This document shows positions 44,581 to 53,365 of a stretch of DNA of 64,000 nt, piece after piece; the stretch's first letter is position 1; each line of letters starts with the position of its first letter. The stretch comes from Rhizobium grahamii. Lineage in GTDB: Bacteria; Pseudomonadota; Alphaproteobacteria; Rhizobiales; Rhizobiaceae. Under the pieces are notes generated by a model that saw only the letters and a list, made by a program, of their open reading frames with translations, did no database searches and was not told the DNA's origin. Position numbers and translations under genes: made by a program. The DNA is taken from the NCBI RefSeq assembly GCF_009498215.1, contig NZ_CP043499.1:1376001-1440000 (forward strand). The letters run 5' to 3'.

Positions 44581-45706
44581 CGACATTGGTATCCATATAG
44601 GGTCGCACCTGCATTATCTGAGAAGCAATTTCGTCATAAAGCCGGGCAAGAGCGTGCTCGCGGTCGCCCGGCTCCTCGAATGTCAGATCTAGATCCGGTA
44701 GTGACAGCGGTATCGAGGGGCGTCCAAGCCAACTCCAAGTCAGTTGTATGCCGGCCTTGGCTTCGACCATCATCCCATCATCACCACTAGGAATGACGCT
44801 GACTTTCAAAAGTCTCGCCCTGACAATTAGCGTAGGGCTGGCTTCACCAACAGAGTACCCAGTTTCCCGGAATACCCGCGAAAGCCTTTGAGCCATTGCC
44901 TTGTCGTATTGATCGTCGCCGGCAACAAATGCGAGAGGAACAGATTTGGCTGACGATGACGACAAACCAAAGTGGGATATAAGGCTAATATCCAGAGCGG
45001 TTCTCAAGTTGTCTACGACCGCAAGCGTAGATTTTGATCGTGAGATCGGTCCGTCGTCAACCTTGCGAAGAAGTCCACGGATAACGTCTGGATCGATGGG
45101 CTGGACCGGATCGAAGTCTTTTTGAGCTTTGAGCAGTAGCCCATCAATAGGCAACGAAACCGGACTTAAGGGATCTGTGGTGGTGGCTTCTGGATGTGCT
45201 TCTCCGCTGTGAAAATAAGCGAGCAAATCGGCCGGAAGGGCGGCAATAGGCACGATCAGGGTTTTAAGCGTAGCCAGTGCGAGCGGCGTCGTCACTATCA
45301 GGATTACAACTGCTTTGACGAATATCACATGAGTGTGCGAACCAGGAAACCTAGCAGCGACTTCCTTAGCTTTCACCCATCCACCACCCGCCATTTCGAG
45401 AAGCCCGTCTGCCGATCTCAGAACCGCTTTGAACGCTGCGAAAATGGATGAGATCATCATTTGGAAATAAAGGCCGTCGGTGCTCGATGCCCGTGACCAT
45501 ATTCGGCGATCATCAACAAATGGTTCAACGAAGCCAGACAGGAAAGATGACAAGGTCACTGCGCCAGGCACTGCCGGTGCATTTTCGGAATCTGAGCGGC
45601 TCGCGAAGTTACAAAATCGCTCTATCGACGACAGGTTGGAAGATGCCAGCCGACAGCGATATTCCGGCGAGCGGTGGCAAAACAAGCTGGCGAGCAGCTT
45701 CATCAA
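44561..45706 (-). CDS. Hypothetical membrane-associated protein
   Basis: No recognised domain. The frame is 381 codons from a TTG (ATG second codon at 45703), without a visible ribosome site, so the true start may be the paired ATGs near 45460, giving about 299 residues. One firm membrane helix pair is seen at VIFVKAVVILIVTTPLALATLKTLIVPIAALPADLL (about 127-162). A soluble C-terminal half follows (ARLLKVSVIPSGDDGMMVEAKAGIQLTW). It overlaps the convergent exported-protein gene by 20 bp. Function unknown. Confidence 0.55.
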   Translation of the reverse strand: MMKLLASLFCHRSPEYRCRLASSNLSSIERFCNFASRSDSENAPAVPGAVTLSSFLSGFVEPFVDDRRIWSRASSTDGLYFQMMISSIFAAFKAVLRSADGLLEMAGGGWVKAKEVAARFPGSHTHVIFVKAVVILIVTTPLALATLKTLIVPIAALPADLLAYFHSGEAHPEATTTDPLSPVSLPIDGLLLKAQKDFDPVQPIDPDVIRGLLRKVDDGPISRSKSTLAVVDNLRTALDISLISHFGLSSSSAKSVPLAFVAGDDQYDKAMAQRLSRVFRETGYSVGEASPTLIVRARLLKVSVIPSGDDGMMVEAKAGIQLTWSWLGRPSIPLSLPDLDLTFEEPGDREHALARLYDEIASQIMQVRPYMDTNVVRHRAG

Positions 45707-46093
45707 TCATCTGCGAGTAGGCCACTCTTCGAAAGGAGACGAACACCCTCTTTGTTTGCGCCGATCTCGAGACAAATTTGATCTCAAAGACCCATCGACG
45801 TCCGACCGGACTTTGCGCCCGCAAGACGTCGTCGACGCTGCGCGCGGCGCGTCAACCGGTTGCTCGCTAGCCAGCATTTAGAGCTGAGTAACGGCTCAAC
45901 CCATAGACAGGATCGAACGCGTCATCGCTTTGAGCGCACTCGGCAGGTCCCTGGTGATCGAGGGACTTCCGTCACGGAGCAGTGATCAAGACAGATCGGC
46001 TAGCATCGAGTGATCGGTCCGGGGCTCCATATCTAACCCTCGAACCGACAAGCCGGAAGAACCCGTAGCAAACCGCAAGGGGTTCCGACGTGG
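45707..46093. other. 387-bp gap without a supported gene
   Basis: No start/ribosome-site combination with normal coding pattern is present. A GTCCCT/AGGGAC hairpin (about 45950-45970) and a GGAA-AACCC/GGGGTTCC stem (about 46050-46086) lie near the end; the latter follows the stop of the 46094 gene on the minus strand and may terminate it. Confidence 0.4.
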
Positions 46094-46450
46094 CTACTTG
46101 ATGTAGAACGTCATGCTTCCGTCGGCGGCTTGTTCCGCGTTCACAACAGTCCGGACGTCGACGCCGCGTTTGTTCAACCGCCTGACGAGCTGCCTGTTGG
46201 AGTTGATCGACGCCTGAATGTGCCTGATCGCGGAAGGCGTCCGCTGCTCCACCGAAACCGGACCATCTGCCCGATCCGACTGGTGTCGCCAATTGTGAAC
46301 GTAGGAAATGTCAAAATTGCCGCCGAAGCTGCGCAATGTCCTTTCGAGCGCCGGACTCGTATTCATGTAGAGGCTATCCGCACTGGCTAGGTCTGCACCG
46401 GCTAGGAGCAAAATGGCAGCAACGGCGGCGGAACCAAGGATCTTTCTCAT
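46094..46450 (-). CDS. Exported 118-residue protein, paralogue A
   Basis: A secreted or periplasmic protein with signal peptide (MRKILGSAAVAAILLLAGADLASA). The C-terminal half reads IRHIQASINSNRQLVRRLNKRG, then VVNAEQAADGSMTFYIK, nearly the same as in the 118-residue protein at 47539. The two are paralogues on the same strand on either side of a DUF1003 gene. The conserved segment suggests a small alpha/beta domain; no function is known. The start ATG 46450 follows AGAAAGG. Confidence 0.78.
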   Translation of the reverse strand: MRKILGSAAVAAILLLAGADLASADSLYMNTSPALERTLRSFGGNFDISYVHNWRHQSDRADGPVSVEQRTPSAIRHIQASINSNRQLVRRLNKRGVDVRTVVNAEQAADGSMTFYIK

Positions 46451-46514
46451 AGGGCAAGCCTTTCTGTTGATGGAAACTGTTGTCTTCGGCTATCGCGCAG
46501 ATCTGCTCGAAGGA

Positions 46515-47387
46515 TCATGATCTGCGATCAACGGCCGGTAGTACCTCTGTCGTCGTGTCGGCCGAGCGATCGGCACGGCTTCTCCTGGGACTTGCGCTCA
46601 CCTGTTCGATCCCGGCATTTTCAAGCGCGAGCTTGCCGATATGGCGCTGCAGTTCTTCGATGCGCTGCCATTGCCGTTCGATAAGGCGATCCATTTTTTC
46701 GTGCAGATTGCGGATTTCGAGTTCCGCTTTCAGATTGACCTTGTAGTCATTCGTCGCGCGCAGGCGGTCTTTCGCCTCCTGCCTCCTTTGGCTCATCATG
46801 ATAACCGGAGCCTGGAAGGCGGCCAGGCTCGACAGGATCAAGTTGAGAAGGACATAAGGGTACGCGTCGAACGCTTCCGTCTTGCCAAGCGTCGCATTCA
46901 GAACCATCCAGCCGACGAGAAAGCTCGCGAAGCCGATAATGAAAGTCCAGCTGCCACCGGAGCGTGCCACCACGTCCGCGACGCGCCCGCCAACTCCCTC
47001 ATTGTCTTCATATTCGGAATCGGTATTCTCGGCCAAAGTGTCCTGGGAGACGATGCTGTCGGCGACTTCCGTCTCGTCCGACGTCAGCTCGCCTTTGTCG
47101 TCTTTCAGAAGATCGATGACATATTGGCGTCGAAGGTCCTCGATCGCATTTCGATCGATGCAGTCATCAGGCTTCAGTGTCGGGTATTGAGCGCGGAGAT
47201 AGTCTGCCAGTGCCGGACGTAGATCTGCTATGCGGCAAGCATCCGCTGCTTCCAGAGGTACACCGGTAATCGCATCAATCGGGATGGTCATTGCGTCTGA
47301 CTTGCTCGAGCTGAGCTTCCGTTGCCGCTTATGGGTTTCCGCGGCATTCCCGCTTGGAGCGCCTAGCTTTGTGGGATACCCGCTCAC
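46515..47387 (-). CDS. DUF1003 membrane protein
   Basis: A 290-residue protein with a DUF1003 core: GRVADVVARSGGSWTFIIGFASFLVGWMVLN and YPYVLLNLILSSLAAFQAPVIMMSQRRQEAKDR (about 135-215) give two membrane helices followed by a coiled-coil (LEIRNLHEKMDRLIERQWQRIEELQRHI). The N-terminal 100 residues are hydrophilic. The family's role is unknown; some members are linked to metal or cell-surface stress. The GTG at 47387 has AGGAGGC upstream. It sits between two exported paralogues and probably forms a locus with them. Confidence 0.85.
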   Translation of the reverse strand: MSGYPTKLGAPSGNAAETHKRQRKLSSSKSDAMTIPIDAITGVPLEAADACRIADLRPALADYLRAQYPTLKPDDCIDRNAIEDLRRQYVIDLLKDDKGELTSDETEVADSIVSQDTLAENTDSEYEDNEGVGGRVADVVARSGGSWTFIIGFASFLVGWMVLNATLGKTEAFDAYPYVLLNLILSSLAAFQAPVIMMSQRRQEAKDRLRATNDYKVNLKAELEIRNLHEKMDRLIERQWQRIEELQRHIGKLALENAGIEQVSASPRRSRADRSADTTTEVLPAVDRRS

Positions 47388-47446
47388 GTTCGAACGCCTC
47401 CTGATTGGATACTACGGGGAATGAATGCCGCCGTGCCAGGCTCGAG

Positions 47447-47466
47447 ACAATTCCGACGGGAATTGT
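47447..47466. promoter_or_regulatory. 8-bp palindrome upstream of the DUF1003 gene
   Basis: ACAATTCC (47447-47454) and GGAATTGT (47459-47466) with a four-base spacer, 60-80 bp upstream of the GTG start. It could be an operator or a small hairpin. Confidence 0.35.
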
Positions 47467-47500
47467 TCAGCGCGCACTTTTCGGCAAACTCATCAAGCGA

Positions 47501-47540
47501 CTGGTCCGGCTCTCTTGCAGCCGGACCAGTCGATTTTTTT
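47501..47540 (-). terminator. Strong hairpin between paralogue B and the DUF1003 gene
   Basis: CTGGTCCGGCT (47501-47511) pairs perfectly with AGCCGGACCAG (47519-47529) around CTCTTGC. Seven T residues follow on the plus strand at 47534-47540; on the minus strand these are an A tract before the stem. It probably ends the 47539 gene's transcript, or terminates plus-strand transcription. Confidence 0.7.
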
Positions 47541-47895
47541 AGCGGATCCAGAAGGTCATGCTGCCGTCGGCGGCCTGCTCGACGTTGACCACGTTGTCGA
47601 CGGCGATGCCCTTGGAGGCAAGCTTTTCGGAAAGCGGCTTGTTGGACTTGATGGCAGCCTGGATGTGCTGGACACCTTCGTCAGTGCGCGGTGCCGCGGT
47701 ATCCTGCGCGTCCGGCTGATCCTTCTGGTTCTGATAGTCGTTGATATACTTGACGTTGAAGCCCTGGTCGAAGGTCGCCAGTGTCTTTTCGATCTGCGGA
47801 CCATCATTCATCGTGAGGCTGTCGGCGTAGCTGGCGCTCGCGAAAGCAAGCGTGGAGAAAGCGGCAGCGATTGCGAAGCTTGAAATGCGGTTCAT
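47539..47895 (-). CDS. Exported 118-residue protein, paralogue B
   Basis: A signal peptide (MNRISSFAIAAAFSTLAFASASYA) and a mature chain containing VQHIQAAIKSNKPLSEKLASKG and NVEQAADGSMTFWIR, aligned without gaps to the protein at 46094 over the C-terminal half. The DSLTMN opening of the mature chain also matches DSLYMN there. Both are exactly 118 residues. The ATG at 47895 begins the signal peptide; an earlier in-frame ATG lacks support. Function unknown. Confidence 0.82.
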   Translation of the reverse strand: MNRISSFAIAAAFSTLAFASASYADSLTMNDGPQIEKTLATFDQGFNVKYINDYQNQKDQPDAQDTAAPRTDEGVQHIQAAIKSNKPLSEKLASKGIAVDNVVNVEQAADGSMTFWIR

Positions 47896-48189
47896 GGTTT
47901 TATCCTTTCGATCAAGGGCGCTGCGGGTTTCCGCCAGCGCTGCAAACAACGATATTTGTTCAGTCGACCGCTTTGTGTGCGGCTCGTAAAACCTATGATC
48001 CGGACGAGAGCGCCGAAATCATACTCAGGTGTTCTCGCGCCTATCCTTTGGTTTGGGGAGTTCATTTTCAGCGGTCTATTCAGCCGGCGACGACGCGGCA
48101 TTGGATCGGCCTCGTCGCTGTTGGGGAAGGAGCCAGATCGGCCGGACCAGGGAATGCCCACTGACGAGTAAACCAATGGGTAGTCTTCC

Positions 48190-48213
48190 GACCCAACAGT
48201 ATAGCATTGGGTC
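48190..48213 (+). promoter_or_regulatory. Inverted repeat upstream of the lipoprotein gene
   Basis: GACCCAA (48190-48196) and TTGGGTC (48207-48213) with a ten-base spacer, 50-75 bp before the lipoprotein start. A further partial CCAATGGGT lies just upstream. Possible operator; no factor assigned. Confidence 0.35.
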
Positions 48214-48265
48214 TTAGGGGAAGATGTCATGCTCTCATTGTTCAAAACAAATCGAGAGAGTGGAC

Positions 48266-48715
48266 ATGAGACCGAGGAAAGATTTTCGCAACATTGTAGT
48301 CGCAGCAGTTCTCACACTAGGTGCTGTTCCCTTGATCTCTTCGTGCACGACAGTGGCAGACAAGGGCGAGAGCCGGGAGGATCGATTGGCGGCGGCGGGC
48401 TTCGTCGCACGCCCGGCCAATACACCCGAACGCGAAGCCATGTTGAAGCGGCTTCTGCCGAACAAACTCCTTATCCTAGCCCGTGGAAAGACCGTGAACT
48501 ACGTGTATGCGGACCCGAAGAACTGCGACTGCCTCTATGTCGGATCATCGCAGGCCTATGGCCGCTATCAAAAGACGCGGATCCAGGAAAAGATCGCGAA
48601 CCGCCAGCTGCAGGCGGCTCAGACTTACGCCGATACGAACTGGGATTGGTCGAGATGGGGGTCCGACATAGCAAACTTCGACGGCCCTTTCGGACCGGAC
48701 ATTGATTGGTACTGA
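48266..48715 (+). CDS. Predicted lipoprotein, 149 aa
   Basis: An exported protein with a lipobox: the hydrophobic stretch NIVVAAVLTLGAVPLISSC ends in L-I-S-S-C, giving acylation on the Cys near residue 27. The mature part is rich in Arg, Tyr and Trp (KNCDCLYVGSSQAYGRYQ, DTNWDWSRWG) and has a CDC motif. No family is recognised. The ATG at 48266 follows GAGAGAG. It stands alone, with about 370 bp of non-coding DNA upstream that contains the inverted repeat at 48190. Confidence 0.75.
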   Translation: MRPRKDFRNIVVAAVLTLGAVPLISSCTTVADKGESREDRLAAAGFVARPANTPEREAMLKRLLPNKLLILARGKTVNYVYADPKNCDCLYVGSSQAYGRYQKTRIQEKIANRQLQAAQTYADTNWDWSRWGSDIANFDGPFGPDIDWY

Positions 48716-48785
48716 TAACCTAGCGCTGGAAAGGGGCAAATCCTTTCCAGCGCTCCATTGCGAGCATTCCAGGCTGGCGGTGAAC

Positions 48786-49586
48786 TCAGTTCACGGACCG
48801 AACCGTGCCCCCGTCGACGCGGAGTGTCGCACCACTGATATAGCCGGCGTGAACGCTCGCCAGATAGGTAACCGCACTGGCGATTTCCTCGGGGCGTCCC
48901 AATCGGCCAATGTCGTTCGGGACCATATCGTTCACACAACCACGTTCAATCTCATCCCAGCTTTCACCCCAACCGTGGCTGGGGGCGATCTTCTCAAGCA
49001 GGTCCTTCACAGCGGGAACAAGGATGGCGCCCGGCGAAACGATGTTCGACGTTACACCGGTATCCTTCAACCGGCGCGCCAGCGAAACCGCAAGATTATG
49101 ACGAGCGGCAAGCGATGCCTCGTAGTCCGGCTGCATGGGAATGGGTTGGCTCGCCAGGCCGCCGCCGATCTGTATGACCCTGCCCCATCCGCGTTTGACC
49201 ATCGCCGGAACAAGCCGTTGGATCATGCGAACACCGGACAGCACGTTGATCTGATAGGTCTCGGCCCAGACATCAGGTGTCGATGTGTGCCAATCCAGAT
49301 GGTGGTAGTGACCGGCATTGTTGACGAGAATGTCGATGTCGCCGCCGGCCAAGGCCTGATTGGCCACCGCATCGGCGCCTGCGTCGTTTGCGAGATCACC
49401 GATCGCGACGTCTGCCCGGCCTCCGGCATCTCTGATCTTCTTCGCCACCGCGTTCGCGCGGGCCGCATCCCGGCCATGAACGACGACCGCCGCTCCTTCA
49501 GCGGCAAGCATCTTTGCCGTTGCCTCGCCCAGTCCGGCGGACGAGCCGGTGACAAGCGCTCTTTTCCCTGTGAGGTGCATATCCAT
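48786..49586 (-). CDS. SDR-family protein with altered active site
   Basis: A 266-residue SDR: the cofactor loop VTGSSAGLG at 12-20 and NNAGHY are normal. The catalytic region reads IGGGLASQPIPMQPDYEASLAARH, so Y155 is present but the Lys four residues on is Leu159, and the Ser position is Gly. The YxxxK rule is thus broken. The C-terminal GYISGATLRVDGG is typical. It is divergent from a LysR gene 86 bp away, which likely controls it. The substrate is unknown. Confidence 0.85.
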   Translation of the reverse strand: MDMHLTGKRALVTGSSAGLGEATAKMLAAEGAAVVVHGRDAARANAVAKKIRDAGGRADVAIGDLANDAGADAVANQALAGGDIDILVNNAGHYHHLDWHTSTPDVWAETYQINVLSGVRMIQRLVPAMVKRGWGRVIQIGGGLASQPIPMQPDYEASLAARHNLAVSLARRLKDTGVTSNIVSPGAILVPAVKDLLEKIAPSHGWGESWDEIERGCVNDMVPNDIGRLGRPEEIASAVTYLASVHAGYISGATLRVDGGTVRSVN

Positions 49587-49672
49587 TCAATTTCTCCACG
49601 GTAACAGTCTTGGATACCGAAGAAGTAAGCGATATGGATTATCCTGTTTAGACAGCTAAATCGGGATGAGTT

Positions 49673-50590
49673 ATGCCGAAATTCCGCACAATTCAGTCGA
49701 GTGGTTTTACGGAGCTGAGAGCTGCGATCACGGTAGCAGAGTGCCTTAGCTTTCGCGCCGCAGCAGACGCGCTTGGGATGTCGGCGACCGCACTCAGCAG
49801 CAACGTTCGCATGCTTGAAAATCGCCTCGGCATCCGGCTGTTCAACCGGACAACGCGCAGCGTCTCGCTGACATCCGCCGGCGAGGAATTCATCCGCCGG
49901 GTGGCCCCGTCTCTCAGCGAGATCGAGCGCGCCATGGATGCTGCCGGAAGCCACGGAACCACTCCGAGCGGTACTCTTCGTATCAATAGCTCGGTTACGG
50001 CGGCCCACGAGATCTTGTCGCCGCTGTTGCGCGACTACCTCAGCAAATACCCTGATGTGCAGGTGGAAGTGACGACCGAAACGCGTCTCGTGGACGTGGT
50101 CCTCGAAGGTTGCGATGTGGGTATAAGGCTCGCCGAGTCCATTCCGGCCGACATGGTTGCCGTGCCGCTCCCATTTAATCTCGATTTCTGCGTTGTGGGA
50201 TCTCCCGAATATCTGGACAGCAATCCCGCCCCGCAAAAGCCCGCGGATCTGATCAACCACTCCTGCATAAAGGCGGCCATACCGAACGGGAGCACATATC
50301 GCTGGGAGTTCGAGGAGCAGGGACGAGCCCACGCGGTGGAAGTCCACGGCTCCCTGACCCTTGACGACCAGAATCTTATGCTGAAGGCAGCCCTTGACGG
50401 GATGGGCCTCGCCTACATTTCGAGAGCCGTTGCCCGGGAAGCCGTCGACATGGGACGGCTCCGCAGCGTCCTCGACGACTGGACGCCCAGACACTCACGT
50501 CTCTGTCTCTACTATCCCAGGAACCGAAATCCATCGGCCGCTCTTAGGGCGTTGATCAGCCAAATCCGGGCCGAACCCGATCGTTCCTGA
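49673..50590 (+). CDS. LysR-family regulator divergent from the SDR gene
   Basis: A 305-residue LysR protein. The helix-turn-helix is near residues 15-70 (LSFRAAADALGMSATALSSNVRMLENRLGIRLFNRTTRS). The effector domain from about 95 resembles the DmlR/PecT branch (ETRLVDVVLEGCDVGIRLAE). The start is ATG 49673 with GGGATGAG just before it. The position next to, and divergent from, the SDR gene suggests it regulates that gene and possibly the FAD monooxygenase downstream. Confidence 0.9.
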   Translation: MPKFRTIQSSGFTELRAAITVAECLSFRAAADALGMSATALSSNVRMLENRLGIRLFNRTTRSVSLTSAGEEFIRRVAPSLSEIERAMDAAGSHGTTPSGTLRINSSVTAAHEILSPLLRDYLSKYPDVQVEVTTETRLVDVVLEGCDVGIRLAESIPADMVAVPLPFNLDFCVVGSPEYLDSNPAPQKPADLINHSCIKAAIPNGSTYRWEFEEQGRAHAVEVHGSLTLDDQNLMLKAALDGMGLAYISRAVAREAVDMGRLRSVLDDWTPRHSRLCLYYPRNRNPSAALRALISQIRAEPDRS

Positions 50591-50732
50591 GTGCGAGATC
50601 GAGAAGGTCGTGTCCACGCGGCCCCTTACAAATGAAACGCGTTATCAGCGTTTTGATGTCGCCGCGACATAAGCTGAAAGCATCCTGCCTCGGCCGGGCT
50701 CTTGATGATGGCCGCGGACCAGGAGAACGCTT

Positions 50733-51841
50733 TTGAGAATACTTATTGTTGGAGCAGGCATTGCGGGTCTCGCGGCGGCCCGCGCTTTGGAAATTCACGG
50801 CCATCGGGTCAACATCGTCGAGCGCCAAACGGAGTCTCCCGTCGCCGGCCAAAGCATTTTCCTCCTTGGAAACGCGATGCGTGCGCTCGGCGATTTGGGG
50901 CTGCAGGAGCAGGTCCGCGCACAGGCTTTTCCAATCGGCGCGCAAACGATCATGTCATCCAGAGGCAAGGTCCTGAACCATGTCGTTACGAACGATCTTT
51001 GGCACTCCTGCGGGCCGTGTGTTGCAGTCCATCGTCGCATGCTTGTCGAGGTGCTCCAACAGTCGCTCACCAACACTCAGATCGATTTTGGAACCTCGGT
51101 AATACACACGATTTCGAGGCCGGAGTGCCGTGAGGTCTACTTCTCCGACGGTCACGTGCAGGAATATGATCTCGTGATCGGAGCGGACGGGCTTCGCTCA
51201 TCGATACGTGCTTCTGCTTTTCCGGAGAGTGTGCCCAAGCCAACCGGCCTGTTCGCATGGCGCCTTTTGACGCAAAACAGTTACGGGATAGAGGGGTGGA
51301 CCGCGATGCTCGGCGCCGGCAGAACGCTTCTCGCCATACCGCTGAACGATTCAGAGCTTTATCTTTATGCGGATTGTTTCGCCAAGGACTTTGGCGACGG
51401 TTCGATTTCCGCTCTCAAGGCAGCATTCCGGGATTTCGCCTCGCCCCTCGGGCCGATCGTCGCAAATCTCTCGGATGGTATCGAAGCACATCGATCAGCG
51501 ATCGAGGAAGTTCCCTTCAGCACGTTTATCGCCGGCCGGCTCGTCCTGATCGGAGACGCCGCCCATGCTTCATCCCCAGTATGGCGCAGGGCGCCGGGAT
51601 GGCGATCGAGGACGCAGTTGTCCTGGCTGAATGCATCTCTCGACCTCAGCCACTGACAAGCGCCTTGGCGCAATTTCACGAGTTGCGCAAGCATCGCGTC
51701 GCGTGGGTTCAGAAGCAGAGCCGCAAGCGCGACAGACTGAGAACAGCCCCTGATCTTGTCCGAAACATGCTTCTCGGTGCGCTCGGCAACCGCTTGTATC
51801 ACGTTGCCTACGACTCCCTGATCGAACCGTTCCCTCGCTAG
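50733..51841 (+). pseudogene. FAD-dependent monooxygenase, frameshifted
   Basis: A PHBH-type flavin hydroxylase. The N-terminal GAGIAGLAAARALEIHGHRVNIVER is the FAD motif; DLVIGADGLRSSIRA the DG segment; and LVLIGDAAHASSP the GD motif. There the frame breaks: the continuation SMAQGAGMAIEDAVVLAECISRPQPL to a C-terminus ending LIEPFPR is in another frame. Adding one C to the CCCC run at 51574-51577 restores a 369-residue protein of normal length. The start is TTG at 50733 with AGGAGA upstream. As it stands the protein would lose its C-terminal helices and be inactive. Confidence 0.82.
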
Positions 51842-52090
51842 CAGCCTCGCCGAGGCTGTCAACACGAATGCATCTTTGCGACGTGGCGCTGACGCCCAGC
51901 GCTTCCCGCACTCACGTATGGATCGCGTCGGGTTCGAACGAAAAACCGAACCGGACGGGAAGTATCCTCCGCAACTTGGATCGGTCCCTCGAGGACAATT
52001 GCATCTGAAACCTGCATCTCTGGATTCGAAATTCAGCTCTGTTGCGCGCACGCCATCTTTCGACGGCCAACATGAACTGGAGGGCGCGCA

Positions 52091-52903
52091 ATGCATCTGA
52101 GAGCGAATGAGCTTTATTCCGAGCTCCATGAGTCAATCGGGCAGTTCGCAGACACCTGGGAGAAAATTGTCTTCGACTATGGCGCTGGCGCGGTTTGGAA
52201 TCAGAACGGTCTGGCGCGGCGGTGGGCGGATAGCGACTTTCGCCTGTTCAACTCGATCACGCTCGTTGAACCGGTCTTCAAGCAAGACGCACTTTCACAA
52301 CGGCTTCTCGCCGGCCGCGAGTACATGGAACGGCGAACGCGACCAGGCTACTTCTGGCTCTTTGAGGAGCTTCTGACGGCGGAGCTACGCCATCAGCTCC
52401 CTGCCCTTGCCCGTGAGGCTGGCTTGGAGATCGCGGAGACAGCCTACGGCATGGCCTGCAACTGGATACCGCAAGAGCCGCCATCGCACCCATCCCTTAC
52501 GTTTGTGCGCGTGGCAAGCGAGCAGCACCTCCTGGCTTATGCCGACATCAATTCAGCCGCCTATGGCCTGCCGAGCGAAAGCGGACGAGACGGCATCTCT
52601 CGTTCCACGCTGTTGCGCGATGAAGCGTTCGCGTATCTGGCGCTGAGAGATGGGGTGCCAGTCTCTACGGCGGCAGCAATCGAGACAAACGATCGGCTGG
52701 TTATCGCACTGGTCGCGACCAAGCCAGGCTTGCAGCGACGTGGATTCGCCGAGGCAACGGTCAGGAAGGCTCTATACGAAGGGCATCGCGCGACCGGTCT
52801 CACGCGGTCGGTCCTTCACGCTTCCGAGGGAGCACGGCCGCTGTACGAGCGGCTTGGCTACCATTGCACCTCGACGATACGGCTTCTCTCCCGCAAGGTA
52901 TAA
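52091..52903 (+). CDS. GNAT-family acetyltransferase, 270 aa
   Basis: A two-part protein: a poorly conserved N-terminal half (1-140) and a C-terminal GNAT fold (about 145-265), with motif A VIALVATKPGLQRRGFAEATVRKAL and a YERLGYHCTST end. The long N-terminal half occurs in some GNAT proteins that duplicate the fold. The start is ATG 52091 with GGAGGG upstream. The substrate is unknown. Confidence 0.82.
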   Translation: MHLRANELYSELHESIGQFADTWEKIVFDYGAGAVWNQNGLARRWADSDFRLFNSITLVEPVFKQDALSQRLLAGREYMERRTRPGYFWLFEELLTAELRHQLPALAREAGLEIAETAYGMACNWIPQEPPSHPSLTFVRVASEQHLLAYADINSAAYGLPSESGRDGISRSTLLRDEAFAYLALRDGVPVSTAAAIETNDRLVIALVATKPGLQRRGFAEATVRKALYEGHRATGLTRSVLHASEGARPLYERLGYHCTSTIRLLSRKV

Positions 52904-53365
52904 CCGCGCCTGGCCACGGACGTTCCCGTGCGCGAACCGGCAGCCGTTCTCTAAAGAGATGCGAGGAGATGTCGCTTGCGGCCTCGTACTCGCAACCGGT
53001 ACGCCTGCCGCCGATCCGTTACATTGACCGAGAGCCGCCGTGAAATCGGCCGCAGTGCGGATATGGTATCTGACGCAATCGCCGCCAGATCAAATACAGA
53101 CGCGCAAGATTTCAACACAACGCGACAGCAGTGGCGCGCGCCCGTCGTCATTCGCCTGAATCCGCCCAGCTTTTTCCGATGGCGGCGAGGGTCGCGACGC
53201 CTGCGGATGCTCCGGTTATCGCCGGAAACATCGGCACATTGTACCGAAGAATGTATGGGCGTTGTTTTGCAACACGCATATTCAATATCGTCTTCGGAGG
53301 GACATAACGGGGATACAACGCGGAGGTCTTCTAGCTCTGTTAGTTGAACAAACCGGAGACTGCTC
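52904..53365. other. 462-bp gap without a supported gene
   Basis: Frames open on both strands have no family resemblance and weak starts. A decayed regulator is possible, but nothing in the sequence demonstrates it. Confidence 0.35.

Noticed and set aside
49223..50494. A 423-codon open frame on the minus strand that ends in SDR-like frame-shifted sequence
   Set aside because: It runs antisense through the LysR gene and out of frame through the SDR gene; both real genes have complete motifs.
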